Origin: Kaustia mangrovi
Lineage (GTDB): Bacteria; Pseudomonadota; Alphaproteobacteria; Rhizobiales; Im1
Assembly (NCBI RefSeq): GCF_015482775.1
Contig: NZ_CP058214.1
Span: 4,454,501 to 4,518,500, forward strand
Direction of reading: 5' to 3'
DNA: 64,000 nt
Shown: piece after piece, positions 50,758 to 60,303 of the stretch
Position numbering within the stretch: the stretch's first letter is position 1
Layout of the letters: the number at the start of each line of letters is the position of its first letter
The notes under the pieces: generated by a model
The model's input: only the letters and a program-made list of their open reading frames with translations
What the model was told of the DNA's origin: nothing
The model's database searches: none
Position numbers and translations under genes: made by a program

Positions 50758-50805
50758 GATCAACCTGCAATCAGGTAGCACCACCTGATTGCAGAAAAGT
50801 TGATC
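50758..50805. repeat. Long nested inverted repeat
   Basis: GATCAAC (50758-50764) and GTTGATC (50799-50805) flank CTGCAATCAGGT (50765-50776) and ACCTGATTGCAG (50783-50794), a perfect 12-bp pair with loop AGCACC. Together they give a 19-bp near-perfect hairpin with one AAAA bulge. It could be a terminator-free operator for a dimeric regulator, or the end of a small mobile element. Confidence 0.6.
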
Positions 50806-50819
50806 GATCTTAAAGTGTT

Positions 50820-50859
50820 AGAGCAACTTATCTGCGTCCGGCTGGACGCAGGTTGCTCT
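50820..50859. repeat. Intergenic palindrome before sulP
   Basis: AGAGCAAC (50820-50827), CTGCGTCC (50832-50839), loop GGCT, GGACGCAG (50844-50851), GTTGCTCT (50852-50859): two stacked 8-bp stems. It resembles the dispersed palindromes of Hyphomicrobiales and supports placing the sulP start downstream, at 50998. Confidence 0.5.
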
Positions 50860-50997
50860 AGGGAGAACCCATCGGACCCGGCGAGAGACCGGGTGGCTCT
50901 TCCGGCCGCCGACCCGCCGGACAACCCGTATCCCGCATCCAAGCCCTCCGAAGCGGATCGCCGCGATCCGTGCCGGCCCAACTCGTTCGGACCGTAC

Positions 50998-52482
50998 ATG
51001 CACGCACTCAATGCCTATCGCGACCAGTGGGTCTCCAATATTCGCGGCGACGTCCTGGCCGGCCTGGTCGTGGCGCTGGCGCTCATCCCGGAGGCCATCG
51101 CCTTCTCCATCATCGCCGGCGTCGATCCCAAGGTCGGGCTCTACGCCTCCTTCTCCATCGCCGTGATCGTCGCCATTACCGGCGGGCGGCCCGGAATGAT
51201 CTCCGCGGCCACCGCGGCCACCGCCGTGCTCATGGTGACGCTGGTGAAGGAGCACGGGCTCCAGTATCTCCTCGCCGCGACCGTCCTCGCCGGCGTCCTG
51301 CAGGTGGCTGCCGGCGCGCTCAGGCTCGGCTATGTGATGCGCTTCGTGTCGCGCTCGGTCATGACGGGCTTCGTCAACGCCCTGGCGATCCTCATCTTCA
51401 TGGCGCAGTTGCCGGAGCTCATCGGCGTGCCGTGGCTGACCTATGTCATGGTCGCCGCGGGACTGGCCATCATCTATCTCTTCCCCTTCCTGACGAAGGC
51501 GATCCCGTCGCCGCTCGTCTGCATCCTCGTGCTGACGGCTGTCGCCATCGGCTTCGGGCTGGAGCTGAGGACCGTGGGCGATATGGGCGAGCTGCCCTCC
51601 ACGCTGCCCGTCTTTCTGATCCCCGACATTCCGCTGACCTACAAGACCTTCATGATCGTCCTGCCCTATTCGGCGGCGCTGGCGGTGGTCGGGCTCCTGG
51701 AATCGCTGATGACGGCGTCGATCGTGGACGATCTCACCGACACGCCGAGCGACAAGAACCGCGAATGCGTCGGCCAGGGCGTCGCCAATATCGGCACGGG
51801 ACTCATCGGCGGCATGGCCGGCTGCGCGATGATCGGCCAGTCGATGATCAATGTGAAATCGGGCGGGCGCGGTCGGCTGTCCACCTTCTGCGCCGGTATC
51901 TTCCTGATCGTCCTGATCGTGGCGGCCGGCGACTGGGTGAGCCGCATCCCCATGGCCGCTCTCGTCGCAATCATGATCATGGTGTCCATAGGCACGTTCA
52001 GCTGGTCGTCGATCACGTCGCTGAAGGACCATCCGCGCAGCTCCTCGCTGGTGATGCTCTCCACCGTGGCCTGCGTGGTCGCGACCCACAATCTCGCCAT
52101 CGGCGTTCTGGTCGGCGTGCTCCTGTCGGCGCTGTTCTTCGCCTGGAAGGTGGCGCAGATCTTCCGCGTCACCTCGACGCTGTCGCCAGACGGGCGTTCG
52201 CGCACTTACAATGTGGAGGGGCAGGTGTTCTTCGCCTCCGCCGACGACTTCACCGCCGCCTTCGATTTCAAGGAGGCGCTGGAGCGGGTCACCATCGATG
52301 TCAGCCGGGCCCATATCTGGGACATATCGAGCGTGGCGGCTCTCGACATGATCGTCCTCAAGTTTCGCCGCGAGGGCGCGGATGTGGAGATCGTCGGCAT
52401 GAACAAGGCCAGCGAGACCCTCGTCGACCGGCTGGCGATCCACGACGAGCCAGGGGCGCTCGACCGCCTCATGGGTCACTGA
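50998..52482 (+). CDS. SulP-family anion transporter with STAS domain
   Basis: 494 residues from ATG 50998; the frame to 50800 runs through the palindrome. Many membrane segments with SulP motifs [40 protein letters not shown] and [20 protein letters not shown]. The C-terminal cytoplasmic STAS domain follows ([37 protein letters not shown]). It transports sulfate, bicarbonate or another anion. It lies 12 bases before uspA, a recurring pair. Confidence 0.92.
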   Translation: MHALNAYRDQWVSNIRGDVLAGLVVALALIPEAIAFSIIAGVDPKVGLYASFSIAVIVAITGGRPGMISAATAATAVLMVTLVKEHGLQYLLAATVLAGVLQVAAGALRLGYVMRFVSRSVMTGFVNALAILIFMAQLPELIGVPWLTYVMVAAGLAIIYLFPFLTKAIPSPLVCILVLTAVAIGFGLELRTVGDMGELPSTLPVFLIPDIPLTYKTFMIVLPYSAALAVVGLLESLMTASIVDDLTDTPSDKNRECVGQGVANIGTGLIGGMAGCAMIGQSMINVKSGGRGRLSTFCAGIFLIVLIVAAGDWVSRIPMAALVAIMIMVSIGTFSWSSITSLKDHPRSSSLVMLSTVACVVATHNLAIGVLVGVLLSALFFAWKVAQIFRVTSTLSPDGRSRTYNVEGQVFFASADDFTAAFDFKEALERVTIDVSRAHIWDISSVAALDMIVLKFRREGADVEIVGMNKASETLVDRLAIHDEPGALDRLMGH

Positions 52483-52494
52483 AGGAGGAGCGAG

Positions 52495-53343
52495 ATGAGC
52501 AAGCTGCTGGCGCTGGTCGACGGATCGGCCTATTCGCAGAGCGTGTGCGACCACGCCGCCTGGATTGCCGGGCGCGCGGGCCTGGAGGTGGAACTCCTGC
52601 ACGTCCTCGGCCGGCGCGAGACGACGAGCACGCCGTCCGACCTCAGCGGCAATATCGCGCTCGGCGCGCGCACCGCGCTGCTCAACGAGCTCAGCGCGCT
52701 CGACGAGCAGCGCGCGAAGCTCGCCCAGAAGCGCGGCCGGGCCATCCTGGAGGATGCCGAGGAGATCCTGATGGCCAGAGGGCTCGACCGTGTCTCCACG
52801 CGGCTCCGGATCGGCGACATCGTCGAGACGGTCGCGGAAGCCGAGGCCGACGCGGAACTGGTGGTCATCGGCAAGCGGGGGGAGGCGGCCGACTTCGCAA
52901 GGCTCCATCTCGGCTCCAATCTGGAGCGCATCGTGCGCTCGAGCCTGAAGCCGGTCTTCGTCGCCTCGCGCGCCTTCCGGACCCCGGAGCGTGTGCTGAT
53001 CGCCTATGACGGCGGCGCGAGCAGCATGAAGGCGGTCGACCACGTCGCCCGCAGCCCGGTCTTCGCGGGGCTTGCCTGCCGGCTCGTCACGGTCGGTCAG
53101 GAGACACCGGAGGCGCGAAGCGCGATCGAGGATGCCCGCGCGCTCCTCATGGCCGGTGGGCACGAGGCGGAGGCCGATATCGTCGCCGGCCACCCCGAGA
53201 CCGTCATCGCGCAGGAGGCCGCCGGCAGCGACCTCCTCGTCATGGGGGCCTACGGCCATTCGCGTATCCGCAGCCTGATCATCGGCTCCACGACGACGGA
53301 GATGATCCGCTCCTGCAAGATCCCGGTCATGCTGTTCCGGTAG
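52495..53343 (+). CDS. Tandem universal stress protein (UspA family)
   Basis: 282 residues with two Usp domains. The second has the ATP-binding-type GAYGHSRIRSLIIGSTTTEM. The first has VIGKRGEAADFARLHLGSNL. GGAGG precedes the ATG. It is probably co-transcribed with the SulP gene, and such pairs may couple anion transport to stress or nucleotide sensing. Confidence 0.92.
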   Translation: MSKLLALVDGSAYSQSVCDHAAWIAGRAGLEVELLHVLGRRETTSTPSDLSGNIALGARTALLNELSALDEQRAKLAQKRGRAILEDAEEILMARGLDRVSTRLRIGDIVETVAEAEADAELVVIGKRGEAADFARLHLGSNLERIVRSSLKPVFVASRAFRTPERVLIAYDGGASSMKAVDHVARSPVFAGLACRLVTVGQETPEARSAIEDARALLMAGGHEAEADIVAGHPETVIAQEAAGSDLLVMGAYGHSRIRSLIIGSTTTEMIRSCKIPVMLFR

Positions 53344-53439
53344 GGAACCGGGGTCCGAACCGTGTGCCCGGGCTGAATCGATATCTCCGAATAGCCGCGT
53401 AACCCGCCGCGGCGACTCGTCTTATTCGGCGTGCCCCTC

Positions 53440-54384
53440 TCACGCGCCCCGCAGAGCATGGCGCCGGTATGTGGCTGGGGCCGTGCCGAAATGCTTCTTG
53501 AAGACGCGGCCGAACGCGGCCTCGGAGTGATATCCGACAGCCTCGGCGATATCGATGATCGCGCGGTCGGTGTCGGTCAGCAGCTGGCGCGCCTGCTGCA
53601 TGCGCCAGTGAGTGAGATAGCCGAGCGGCGTCATGAGGAGCAGCCGGGAGAAGCGCGTGGCGAAGGCGGTGCGCGACAGTCCGGCTGTCCGCGCCAGGGC
53701 CTCCAGCGTCCAGGGATGGGCTGGCGCCTCGTGCATGGCCTTGAGCGCTCTGGCGATCTGGCGATCGGTGAAGCCGGCGAGCACCGGCCGGTCGGCGCCG
53801 TCACCGTTCAGATAGCTGCGCAGCGCCTGGGCGAAGATGATCTCCGACAGCTTGAGGGCGATGAGGTCGCTGCCCGGCCGGTCGCGGCCGGCCTCCGCGC
53901 CGATCACCCTGAGCGTGCTGTCCATCCACGCACCGGCGGCCTCGCCGTAGTTTCTGATGTGGATATGGCCGGGCAGGGCGTCGACAAGCGGATGGCGCGC
54001 CTCCGGATCGAAGGCGAAATGCCCGCAGATGAGCTGCGTCTCGTGATCCGTGCCGGTCTCGCCATAGACCAGCGTCCCGCTGCCGGTGAAGCCGGATCTC
54101 TCGACCACCTCGTCGAGCAGCAGGGCCTGGTTCTCCGTGGCGGGGTCGCAATAGAGCGTGTGCTCGGCGCCGCGCATGATGATCACGAGGTCGCCCTGTT
54201 CGAGAAGAACCCGTTCCCGCGTCGGTCCGATCCGCACGAAGCAGCGCCCCTTATGGGCCAGATGAAAGCGCGCCACATCCCTGAAGGCGGGGACGCGCAC
54301 GCTCCACGGCGAGGTGAAGGAGGTGCGGAAATAGAGCGTTCCGGACAATCGCATCCTGGAGAGAATGTCGCTGAGCACGTCCAT
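53440..54384 (-). CDS. AraC-family transcriptional regulator
   Basis: 314 residues. N-terminal cupin_6 sensing domain (GTLYFRTSFTSPWSVRVPAF, RCFVRIGPTRERVLLEQGDL). The C-terminal double HTH has HPWTLEALARTAGLSRTAFA, TPLGYLTHWRMQQARQLLTD and AEAVGYHSEAAFGRVFKKHF. It is divergent from the DUF4142 and cupredoxin genes and may activate them. Confidence 0.93.
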   Translation of the reverse strand: MDVLSDILSRMRLSGTLYFRTSFTSPWSVRVPAFRDVARFHLAHKGRCFVRIGPTRERVLLEQGDLVIIMRGAEHTLYCDPATENQALLLDEVVERSGFTGSGTLVYGETGTDHETQLICGHFAFDPEARHPLVDALPGHIHIRNYGEAAGAWMDSTLRVIGAEAGRDRPGSDLIALKLSEIIFAQALRSYLNGDGADRPVLAGFTDRQIARALKAMHEAPAHPWTLEALARTAGLSRTAFATRFSRLLLMTPLGYLTHWRMQQARQLLTDTDRAIIDIAEAVGYHSEAAFGRVFKKHFGTAPATYRRHALRGA

Positions 54385-54415
54385 GGCGAGCCTCGTCTGT
54401 GACCGGGATAGTATA

Positions 54416-54454
54416 TTGATCGTCCAGAAAATGGAAAATGATCTGAACGATCAA
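54416..54454. promoter_or_regulatory. Candidate AraC-type operator
   Basis: TTGATCGT (54416-54423) and ACGATCAA (54447-54454), a perfect 8-bp inverted pair separated by 23 bases, in the AT-rich divergent region between the AraC gene and DUF4142. A partial copy, ATCGATCATT, follows at 54471-54480. Confidence 0.5.
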
Positions 54455-54566
54455 TCAATTTAATAGCACTATCGATCATTCATCATATCGTCTCCTTGCC
54501 GTTCAATCGATCTCGTGCCGGTGTGCGTACCGCGCCGGCTGTCACGACGCAATCAATTGACGGGAG

Positions 54567-55112
54567 ATGACGATGACCCTCCGAACGCCCCTTCTCGCTG
54601 CGGCAAGCTTCGCGCTGATGCTCGCCGGCCAGAGTGCCGCACACGCGCAGTCGCCGGCGGAGCTGAACGATCTGGAAATGGCCCATGTGGCCTATGTCGC
54701 CGACACGATCGACATCCGCTACGCCCATCTTGCCCTGGCGCTCTCCGACAATCCGGATGTGCGAGCCTTCGCGCAGACCATGATCCGGGACCACACGGCG
54801 GTCAACGAGCAGGCGCTCGCCCTTCTGGAGAAACTCGAGGCGCAGCCGCAGGACAACGGGCTGAGCCAGAAGCTCAACACGGATGCCGCCGCCCTGATCG
54901 ACGAGATGAGCGCCTTGCGCGGCGAGGCGTTCGACCGGCGCTATGCGGAAAACGAGCTGGCCTATCACAAGGCCGTCAACCGGCTGGTGGAGGAGGCGTT
55001 CATTCCGAATATCGAGAATGGCGAGGTCAGGACGCTGTTCGAGGCGGGCCTGGAGATCTTCAAGGTCCATCAGGACCACGCCGCCGCCATGGTCGAGGCG
55101 CTGAACCGATGA
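54567..55112 (+). CDS. DUF4142 secreted protein
   Basis: 181 residues. Signal peptide TLRTPLLAAASFALMLAGQS with AHAQ cleavage. The helical body has DIRYAHLALALSDNPDVRAF and QTMIRDHTAVNEQALALLEK, the DUF4142 (ferritin-like) pattern with spaced His and Glu. Overlaps the cupredoxin gene by ATGA. Function unknown; envelope stress or metal-related roles are plausible. Confidence 0.88.
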   Translation: MTMTLRTPLLAAASFALMLAGQSAAHAQSPAELNDLEMAHVAYVADTIDIRYAHLALALSDNPDVRAFAQTMIRDHTAVNEQALALLEKLEAQPQDNGLSQKLNTDAAALIDEMSALRGEAFDRRYAENELAYHKAVNRLVEEAFIPNIENGEVRTLFEAGLEIFKVHQDHAAAMVEALNR

Positions 55113-55495
55113 GACGGCCGACGAGACGGCATCTGCTGTCGCGCGCCGTGGCGGCATTCGCCGCCGCGGCCCTCGCGCCCGCGAGAATTCGCGCTGCCGG
55201 CCGGGACCCGCGCGAGTATTTGGTGGAGATCGAGGGGTTCGCCTTCCTGCCGGACCATCTCCGCGTCGCACCCGGCGATCGCGTGACATGGGTCAACAAG
55301 GATATCGCCCCGCACACCGCGACGGCGGTCGACGGCAGTTGGGATACGGGCACGATTCGCGCAGGGGAGGCGGCGAGCCTCGTCGTCGGCAACGGCCAGG
55401 CGGAGACCTATATCTGCCGCTTTCATCCGCAGATGTCGGCTCGGCTCGCGCTGGCGGACGGTGACCGGGATCAGTCCGCGCGCACCTTCACGTAG
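55109..55495 (+). CDS. Tat-exported cupredoxin (amicyanin/plastocyanin-like)
   Basis: 128 residues. Twin-arginine signal (RRHLLSRAVAAFAAAALAPA). The blue-copper fold shows EGFAFLPDHLRVAPGDRVTW, His in NKDIAPHTATAV, and the Cys-His-Met cluster in YICRFHPQM. It would be a periplasmic one-electron carrier or copper-binding protein. It is translationally coupled to DUF4142. The 3' end overlaps phaC on the other strand by 25 bases. Confidence 0.88.
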   Translation: MRRPTRRHLLSRAVAAFAAAALAPARIRAAGRDPREYLVEIEGFAFLPDHLRVAPGDRVTWVNKDIAPHTATAVDGSWDTGTIRAGEAASLVVGNGQAETYICRFHPQMSARLALADGDRDQSARTFT

Positions 55496-57288
55496 GAGCC
55501 CGGCGCGTCCTCGATGGGGTTCAGCCCGCCGTCGCCGGGGTGGCGGGCGGGGACCTTGCGGCCGGCACGCGGCGTGATCCAGCGCTTCCAGTCGGGCCAC
55601 CAGGAGCCGGGATGCTCCGTCGCGCCGGCCAGCCAGTCCTCCAGCGTGTCGGCGTCCTTGTCGTTGGTCCAGTGCATGTACTTCTTCGCGTCCGGCGGGT
55701 TCACGACGCCGGCGATGTGACCGGAGGCGGCGACCACCAGCCGTGTCTTGCCGCCGAGGCACTTGCCGACCCGGAAGGCGGAGGAGAGCGGCGCGATATG
55801 GTCCTCGCGCGTGGCGAGGTTGTAGGCGGGGACCTTGACCTTCTTCAGGTCGATCCGCACCCCGTCGAGAACCATCTCGCCCTTCGACATGCGATTGTTG
55901 AGATAGCATTCCCGCAGATAGAAGCTGTGCGTCGCCGCCGGCATGCGGGTCGGATCGGCGTTCCAGTAGAGCAGGTCGAAGGCCATCGGTTCGCGGCCGA
56001 GCAGGTAGTTGTTGACCACATAGGACCAGATGAGGTCGTTGGAGCGCAGGAGATTGAAGGCGGTGGCCATGCGTCCGCCCTCCAGATAGCCCTTGCGCGC
56101 CATGGACCGCTCGAGCGTCTTGAGCTGATCCTCGTCGACGAAGTTCATGAGGTCGCCGGCCTTCTCGAAATCGACCTGGGTGGTGAGGAAGGTCGCCGAC
56201 TTCACCCGGTCGTCGCCCTTGTCCGCCATATAGGCCAGCGTCGCCGCGGTCAGCGTGCCGCCGATGCAGTAGCCGACGATGTTGAGGTCGTCCTCGCCGG
56301 TCGCCTTGCCGACGGCGGACACCGCCTCCAGGACGCCCTCGCGCATATAGTCGGAGAAGCCCTTCATCGCGAGCCGCTCGTCGGGATTGACCCAGGAGAT
56401 CACGAAGACGGTGAAGCCCTGGTCGACCAGCCAGGAGACGAGGGACTTCTTCGGATTGAGGTCGAGAATGTAATATTTGTTGATCCAGGGCGGGACGATC
56501 AGCAGCGGGCGCTTGAAGACCTTCTCCGTCGTCGGCGCGTACTGGATGAGCTGCATCAGCTCGTTCTGATAGATGACCTTGCCGGGCGTCACCGCGATGT
56601 TGCGGCCGACCTCGAAGGCGTCGAAATCGGTCTGCTTGATGCGCAAGCTTCCGCGTCCGGCCTCGAGATCCTCCTTCAGGTGCTCCATGCCCTCCACGAG
56701 GTTCTGCGCATTGCTGGAGAGCGTGGTGCGCAGGACCTCCGGATTGGTGAGCGCGAAGTTCGACGGCGAGAGCGCGTTGGTGAGCTGGTCGACATAGAAG
56801 CGGGCGCGCTGGCGGGTGCGCTCGTCGACGGTCTCGGTCTCCTCCACGATGTCCTGGGCCCATTGCGCGGCGATGAGATAGGCCTGCTTCAGGAAGTCGA
56901 AGACCTGGTTCTCCTCCCATTCCGGGTCCTTGAAGCGGCGGTCGCCCTTTGCCGGTTGCACGACAGGGCCCGTCTCCTCGCCGAGCAGGCGCTTCCAGCT
57001 CGTCTGCCACAGATCGCCATATTGCTGCCAGAGCCTGAGCTGGGCATCCATCAGCTTGTTCGGCGCGGCGGCATAGCCCTGGGCGATGTCGAAGAAGGTT
57101 CGCGCGATATGGGCGAACTGCTCGGACTGGTCGTCATGGCGCGCGCGGGCGTCGTCGCTGTCGATCCTGGAGGCGAAGTCGGCGGCGATCTCCGCCGTCC
57201 TGTCCATGACCCGGGCCATGTTGCGCACGAACTCGCCCGGATCGGCGATCTGGTAGTCCTGCTTGGACTCGGCGTCCTTGTCCGGCAT
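55471..57288 (-). CDS. phaC: Class I poly(3-hydroxyalkanoate) synthase
   Basis: 605 residues. N-terminal PhaC_N domain (KGDRRFKDPEWEENQVFDFL) and the lipase-like box with catalytic Cys in LNIVGYCIGGTLTAATLAYM, then catalytic Asp in REDHIAPLSSAF and His in ASGHIAGVVNPP. It polymerises hydroxyacyl-CoA into storage granules. Length fits class I. Confidence 0.97.
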   Translation of the reverse strand: MPDKDAESKQDYQIADPGEFVRNMARVMDRTAEIAADFASRIDSDDARARHDDQSEQFAHIARTFFDIAQGYAAAPNKLMDAQLRLWQQYGDLWQTSWKRLLGEETGPVVQPAKGDRRFKDPEWEENQVFDFLKQAYLIAAQWAQDIVEETETVDERTRQRARFYVDQLTNALSPSNFALTNPEVLRTTLSSNAQNLVEGMEHLKEDLEAGRGSLRIKQTDFDAFEVGRNIAVTPGKVIYQNELMQLIQYAPTTEKVFKRPLLIVPPWINKYYILDLNPKKSLVSWLVDQGFTVFVISWVNPDERLAMKGFSDYMREGVLEAVSAVGKATGEDDLNIVGYCIGGTLTAATLAYMADKGDDRVKSATFLTTQVDFEKAGDLMNFVDEDQLKTLERSMARKGYLEGGRMATAFNLLRSNDLIWSYVVNNYLLGREPMAFDLLYWNADPTRMPAATHSFYLRECYLNNRMSKGEMVLDGVRIDLKKVKVPAYNLATREDHIAPLSSAFRVGKCLGGKTRLVVAASGHIAGVVNPPDAKKYMHWTNDKDADTLEDWLAGATEHPGSWWPDWKRWITPRAGRKVPARHPGDGGLNPIEDAPGSYVKVRAD

Positions 57289-57369
57289 GGGCGTCCCGTT
57301 CCCCTGAAATCCCGTGTTCTCCTGAATCTAGTCGCGACGGCGAGCCATATCAAATGGCTTGCCGGGGGA

Positions 57370-58119
57370 TTATGACAATGGCGAACGGGTTTCGCCGGAT
57401 GGCGCGTCGGGGCCGAAGAGGGGCGTGAAGGTTTCCCGCAGGGCGACATCGAGATCGGCCATGGTGACGGGCAGGCCGAGATCGACGAGGCTCGTGACGC
57501 CGTGCTGCGTCACCCCGCAGGGCACGATGCCGGTGAAGTGCTCCAGATCCGGCTCCACATTGATGGCCAGCCCGTGGAAGCTCACCCAGCGCTTCAGCCG
57601 GATGCCGATGGCGGCGATCTTGTCTTCCCGGCCCGGCCCGAGCTCCGGGCGCCTCACCCAGACACCGACCCGGTCCTCGCGCCGTTCCGCCGTCACGTTG
57701 AAGCGCGCCAGCGTATCGATGATCCACTGCTCCAGCGTGGAGACGAACAGGCGCACGTCGCGCCCGCGTGTCTTCAGGTCGAGCATGGTGTAGACCACGC
57801 GCTGGCCCGGGCCGTGATAGGTGTATTGCCCGCCGCGCCCGGTCTCGTAGACGGGAAAGCGGTCCGGTGCGAGAAGGTCGCCGGCGCGTGCGCTCGTGCC
57901 CGCCGTATAGAGCGGGGGATGCTCGACGAGCCAGACCAGCTCGCGCGCCTCGCCCCTGGCGATCGCCTCCGCGCGCGCCTCCATGCGGGCGAGCGCCGTC
58001 CGGTAGTCGGTGAGACCGCCGGCGATCTCCCAGTCCACGGGCAGGTTTGCGCGGGTGGAGCGGCCCGCCCTGGCAATATCGTCGCGCCCTTCGGGCCTGG
58101 CCTTTTCGCTTGCTTGCAT
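57370..58119 (-). CDS. lipB: Octanoyl-[ACP]:protein N-octanoyltransferase
   Basis: 249 residues from ATG 58117-58119. The frame to 58197 is not supported. Signatures: [38 protein letters not shown], Lys in [18 protein letters not shown], and catalytic Cys in [15 protein letters not shown]. It attaches octanoate to lipoyl domains in lipoate synthesis. Confidence 0.96.
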   Translation of the reverse strand: MQASEKARPEGRDDIARAGRSTRANLPVDWEIAGGLTDYRTALARMEARAEAIARGEARELVWLVEHPPLYTAGTSARAGDLLAPDRFPVYETGRGGQYTYHGPGQRVVYTMLDLKTRGRDVRLFVSTLEQWIIDTLARFNVTAERREDRVGVWVRRPELGPGREDKIAAIGIRLKRWVSFHGLAINVEPDLEHFTGIVPCGVTQHGVTSLVDLGLPVTMADLDVALRETFTPLFGPDAPSGETRSPLS

Positions 58120-58200
58120 TTTACCGCCGAATATTCGCAGCTTGGGCTTGATTTGATGACGGGGGATTGATACATCGTCAACCCGATCCGACACCATATT

Positions 58201-58287
58201 GCGGTCGTGGCGGAATTGGTAGACGCGCTAGCTTGAGGGGCTAGTGGGCTTACGCTCGTGGGAGTTCGAGTCTCCCCGACCGCACCA
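58201..58287 (+). tRNA. tRNA-Leu (anticodon GAG), CCA encoded
   Basis: Acceptor GCGGTCG/CGACCGC, anticodon loop CTTGAGG, long variable arm and T arm GAGTTCGAGTCTC, with terminal ACCA at 58284-58287. Class II tRNA of 87 bases. Confidence 0.95.
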
Positions 58288-58327
58288 CTGTCGGGATCGA
58301 ACCCCGGAAGAGCGATATCGAAAGACG

Positions 58328-58354
58328 GCGCCAGCCATTCGCTGGTGCTCTTTT
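58328..58354 (+). terminator. Terminator after tRNA-Leu
   Basis: GCGCCAGC (58328-58335), loop CATTC, GCTGGTGC (58341-58348, one G-T pair), then TCTTTT. Confidence 0.7.
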
Positions 58355-58445
58355 GCGTGTTTCGCGGATGCTGGCGATGGCTTATTTAGGAGCCTGAGCG
58401 GGCCAGCGCTCGTGAAGGCGACAACCGGCAAGAGGGAGCGCGCGC

Positions 58446-59825
58446 ATGTCCGAGGTGCTTGAAAGCCCCGCGATGCGCGACGAGGACGGAGGCTTCACCG
58501 CCGACTATGTCCGCGCCGTCTCCGCCGCCATCGAGGCGGAGGACCAGTCCCGCACGCGCGCGCTGGTCCGGGACCTGCACGAGGCCGACCTTGCCGACCT
58601 GATCGAGCTTCTGCGCGCCGACGAGCGCGTCAGGCTGATCGAGCTCATGGGCCGGACCTTCGACCCGCTGACCTTCACCGAGCTCGACGAGTCGATTCGC
58701 GACGAGCTTCTCGAGGCGCTGCCCCAGCAGGTCATCGCTTCCGCGGTACGCAAGCTCGACACCGACGATGCCGTCTATCTCATCGGCGATCTCGACGAGG
58801 CCGAGCAGCGCGAGATCCTCTCCAAGGTGCCGCGCGCCGACCGCATGGCGCTCCGCCGCGCCCTCGACTTTCCCGAATACACCGCCGGCCGTCTCATGCA
58901 GACGGATTTCGTGGCGGTGCCGTCCTTCTGGTCGGTCGGACAGACCATCGACTACATGCGCACCGAGAAGGAGCTGCCGGAGTCGTTCTACGAGATCTAT
59001 GTGGTCGACCCGACCTTCCATCTCGCCGGCGCGCTGCCGGTGAGCCGGGTCCTGAGGACGCCGCGCGACAGCGTCGTCTCCGATATCATGGACACCGCCG
59101 ATGTGAGCTTCACCGTCGCCGACGACCAGGAGGACGTGGCCTACAAGTTCGAGCAGTACAATCTCGTCTCCGCGCCCGTGCTGGACGAGGAGGGCCGCCT
59201 TGTCGGCATGCTCACCATCGACGACATCGTCGACGTGATCCAGGAGGAGGCGGAGGAGGACATTCACCGCCTCGGCGGCGTCGGCGACGAGGAGATCACC
59301 GACCCCGTCTGGCGTACGACGCGCTCGCGCTTCACCTGGCTCGCCGTCAATATGGGCACTGCCATCCTCGCCTCCTGGGTGATCTCGTGGTTCGACGCGA
59401 CCATCGACCAGATGGTGGCGCTCGCCATCCTCATGCCCATCGTCGCCTCCATGGGCGGCAACGCGGGCACGCAGACCATGACGGTCGCTGTGCGTGCGCT
59501 CGCCACGCGCGATCTGGGGCCGCTCAACGCCTTCCGCGTGATCTGGCGCGAGAGCGTGGTCGGCGTGATCAACGGCGTCCTGTTCGCGCTCATCATGGGG
59601 GTGCTCGCCATATTGTGGTTCGGCAATGACGGGCTCGGCCTCGTCATCGGCGCGGCCATGATCATCAACATGCTGGCCGCAGCCCTCGCCGGCATCCTCA
59701 TTCCGCTCACCCTCGACTGGTTCGATATCGACCCGGCGATCTCCTCCACGGTCTTCGTGACGACCGTGACCGACGTCATCGGCTTCTTCGCCTTCCTGGG
59801 GCTGGCCGCCGTCTGGTTGCTGTGA
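58446..59825 (+). CDS. mgtE: Magnesium transporter MgtE
   Basis: 459 residues. N-terminal MgtE_N superhelix, then two CBS domains (about residues 130-255; VAYKFEQYNLVSAPVLDEEG, RLVGMLTIDDIVDVIQEE). The membrane domain has five segments, with the conserved PIVASMGGNAGTQTMTVAVR and the pore Asp region near TTVTDVIGFFAFLGLA. It imports Mg2+, gated by cytoplasmic Mg2+. Confidence 0.95.
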   Translation: MSEVLESPAMRDEDGGFTADYVRAVSAAIEAEDQSRTRALVRDLHEADLADLIELLRADERVRLIELMGRTFDPLTFTELDESIRDELLEALPQQVIASAVRKLDTDDAVYLIGDLDEAEQREILSKVPRADRMALRRALDFPEYTAGRLMQTDFVAVPSFWSVGQTIDYMRTEKELPESFYEIYVVDPTFHLAGALPVSRVLRTPRDSVVSDIMDTADVSFTVADDQEDVAYKFEQYNLVSAPVLDEEGRLVGMLTIDDIVDVIQEEAEEDIHRLGGVGDEEITDPVWRTTRSRFTWLAVNMGTAILASWVISWFDATIDQMVALAILMPIVASMGGNAGTQTMTVAVRALATRDLGPLNAFRVIWRESVVGVINGVLFALIMGVLAILWFGNDGLGLVIGAAMIINMLAAALAGILIPLTLDWFDIDPAISSTVFVTTVTDVIGFFAFLGLAAVWLL

Positions 59826-59838
59826 GGGGAGAGGCGCC

Positions 59839-60303
59839 TTACAGCCTTCCCGGCGCGATCCGGACGTCCGTCGCGCTTTGTAGCGCGGTATCGAAGTCGC
59901 ATTCATAGACATAGCCGCGCCACGCCCCGAAGTCGTTCTGGACCTCGAGCCTGTCGCCCAGATAGGTCACGGTTCCGGAATCCAGGCTCTTCCACCTGTA
60001 ATGGGAAAACCGCGGGGCGGCGGGCGTGTCGGTCCAGCGGTGCGGGTCTCCGGCAAGGCGCGCGACGGGATCCGCGCACGCCCGGCTCGCCTCCGCGATG
60101 AAGCGTTCCGCCCAGCATTTGAGATCGTAACGGCACAGCCTGTCCTGCACCGTCACGGCCTTTTGCCCGCCCGTGTCGCCGGCCATGGCGGGCTGCACGC
60201 CGGCGGGGGCAAGGGACAGTGCGATCAGGCCGCAGAGCAGAAGCCGGCGACCGGCCGGCCTAGCCGCGATGCGCGATGCCGTGACCGGTGCGCCCGCCAT
60301 CAT
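59839..60303 (-). CDS. Secreted protein of unknown function
   Basis: 154 residues starting MMAGAPVTASRIAARPAGRR, with hydrophobic segment LLLCGLIALSLAPAG and AMAG cleavage. The mature part has paired cysteines (CRYDLKCW, and ACADP, ECDFD) that could form disulfides, and an aromatic C-terminal half (RFSHYRWKSLDSGTVTYLGD). Coupled to the desaturase gene by an ATGA overlap. No family recognised. Confidence 0.75.
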   Translation of the reverse strand: MMAGAPVTASRIAARPAGRRLLLCGLIALSLAPAGVQPAMAGDTGGQKAVTVQDRLCRYDLKCWAERFIAEASRACADPVARLAGDPHRWTDTPAAPRFSHYRWKSLDSGTVTYLGDRLEVQNDFGAWRGYVYECDFDTALQSATDVRIAPGRL

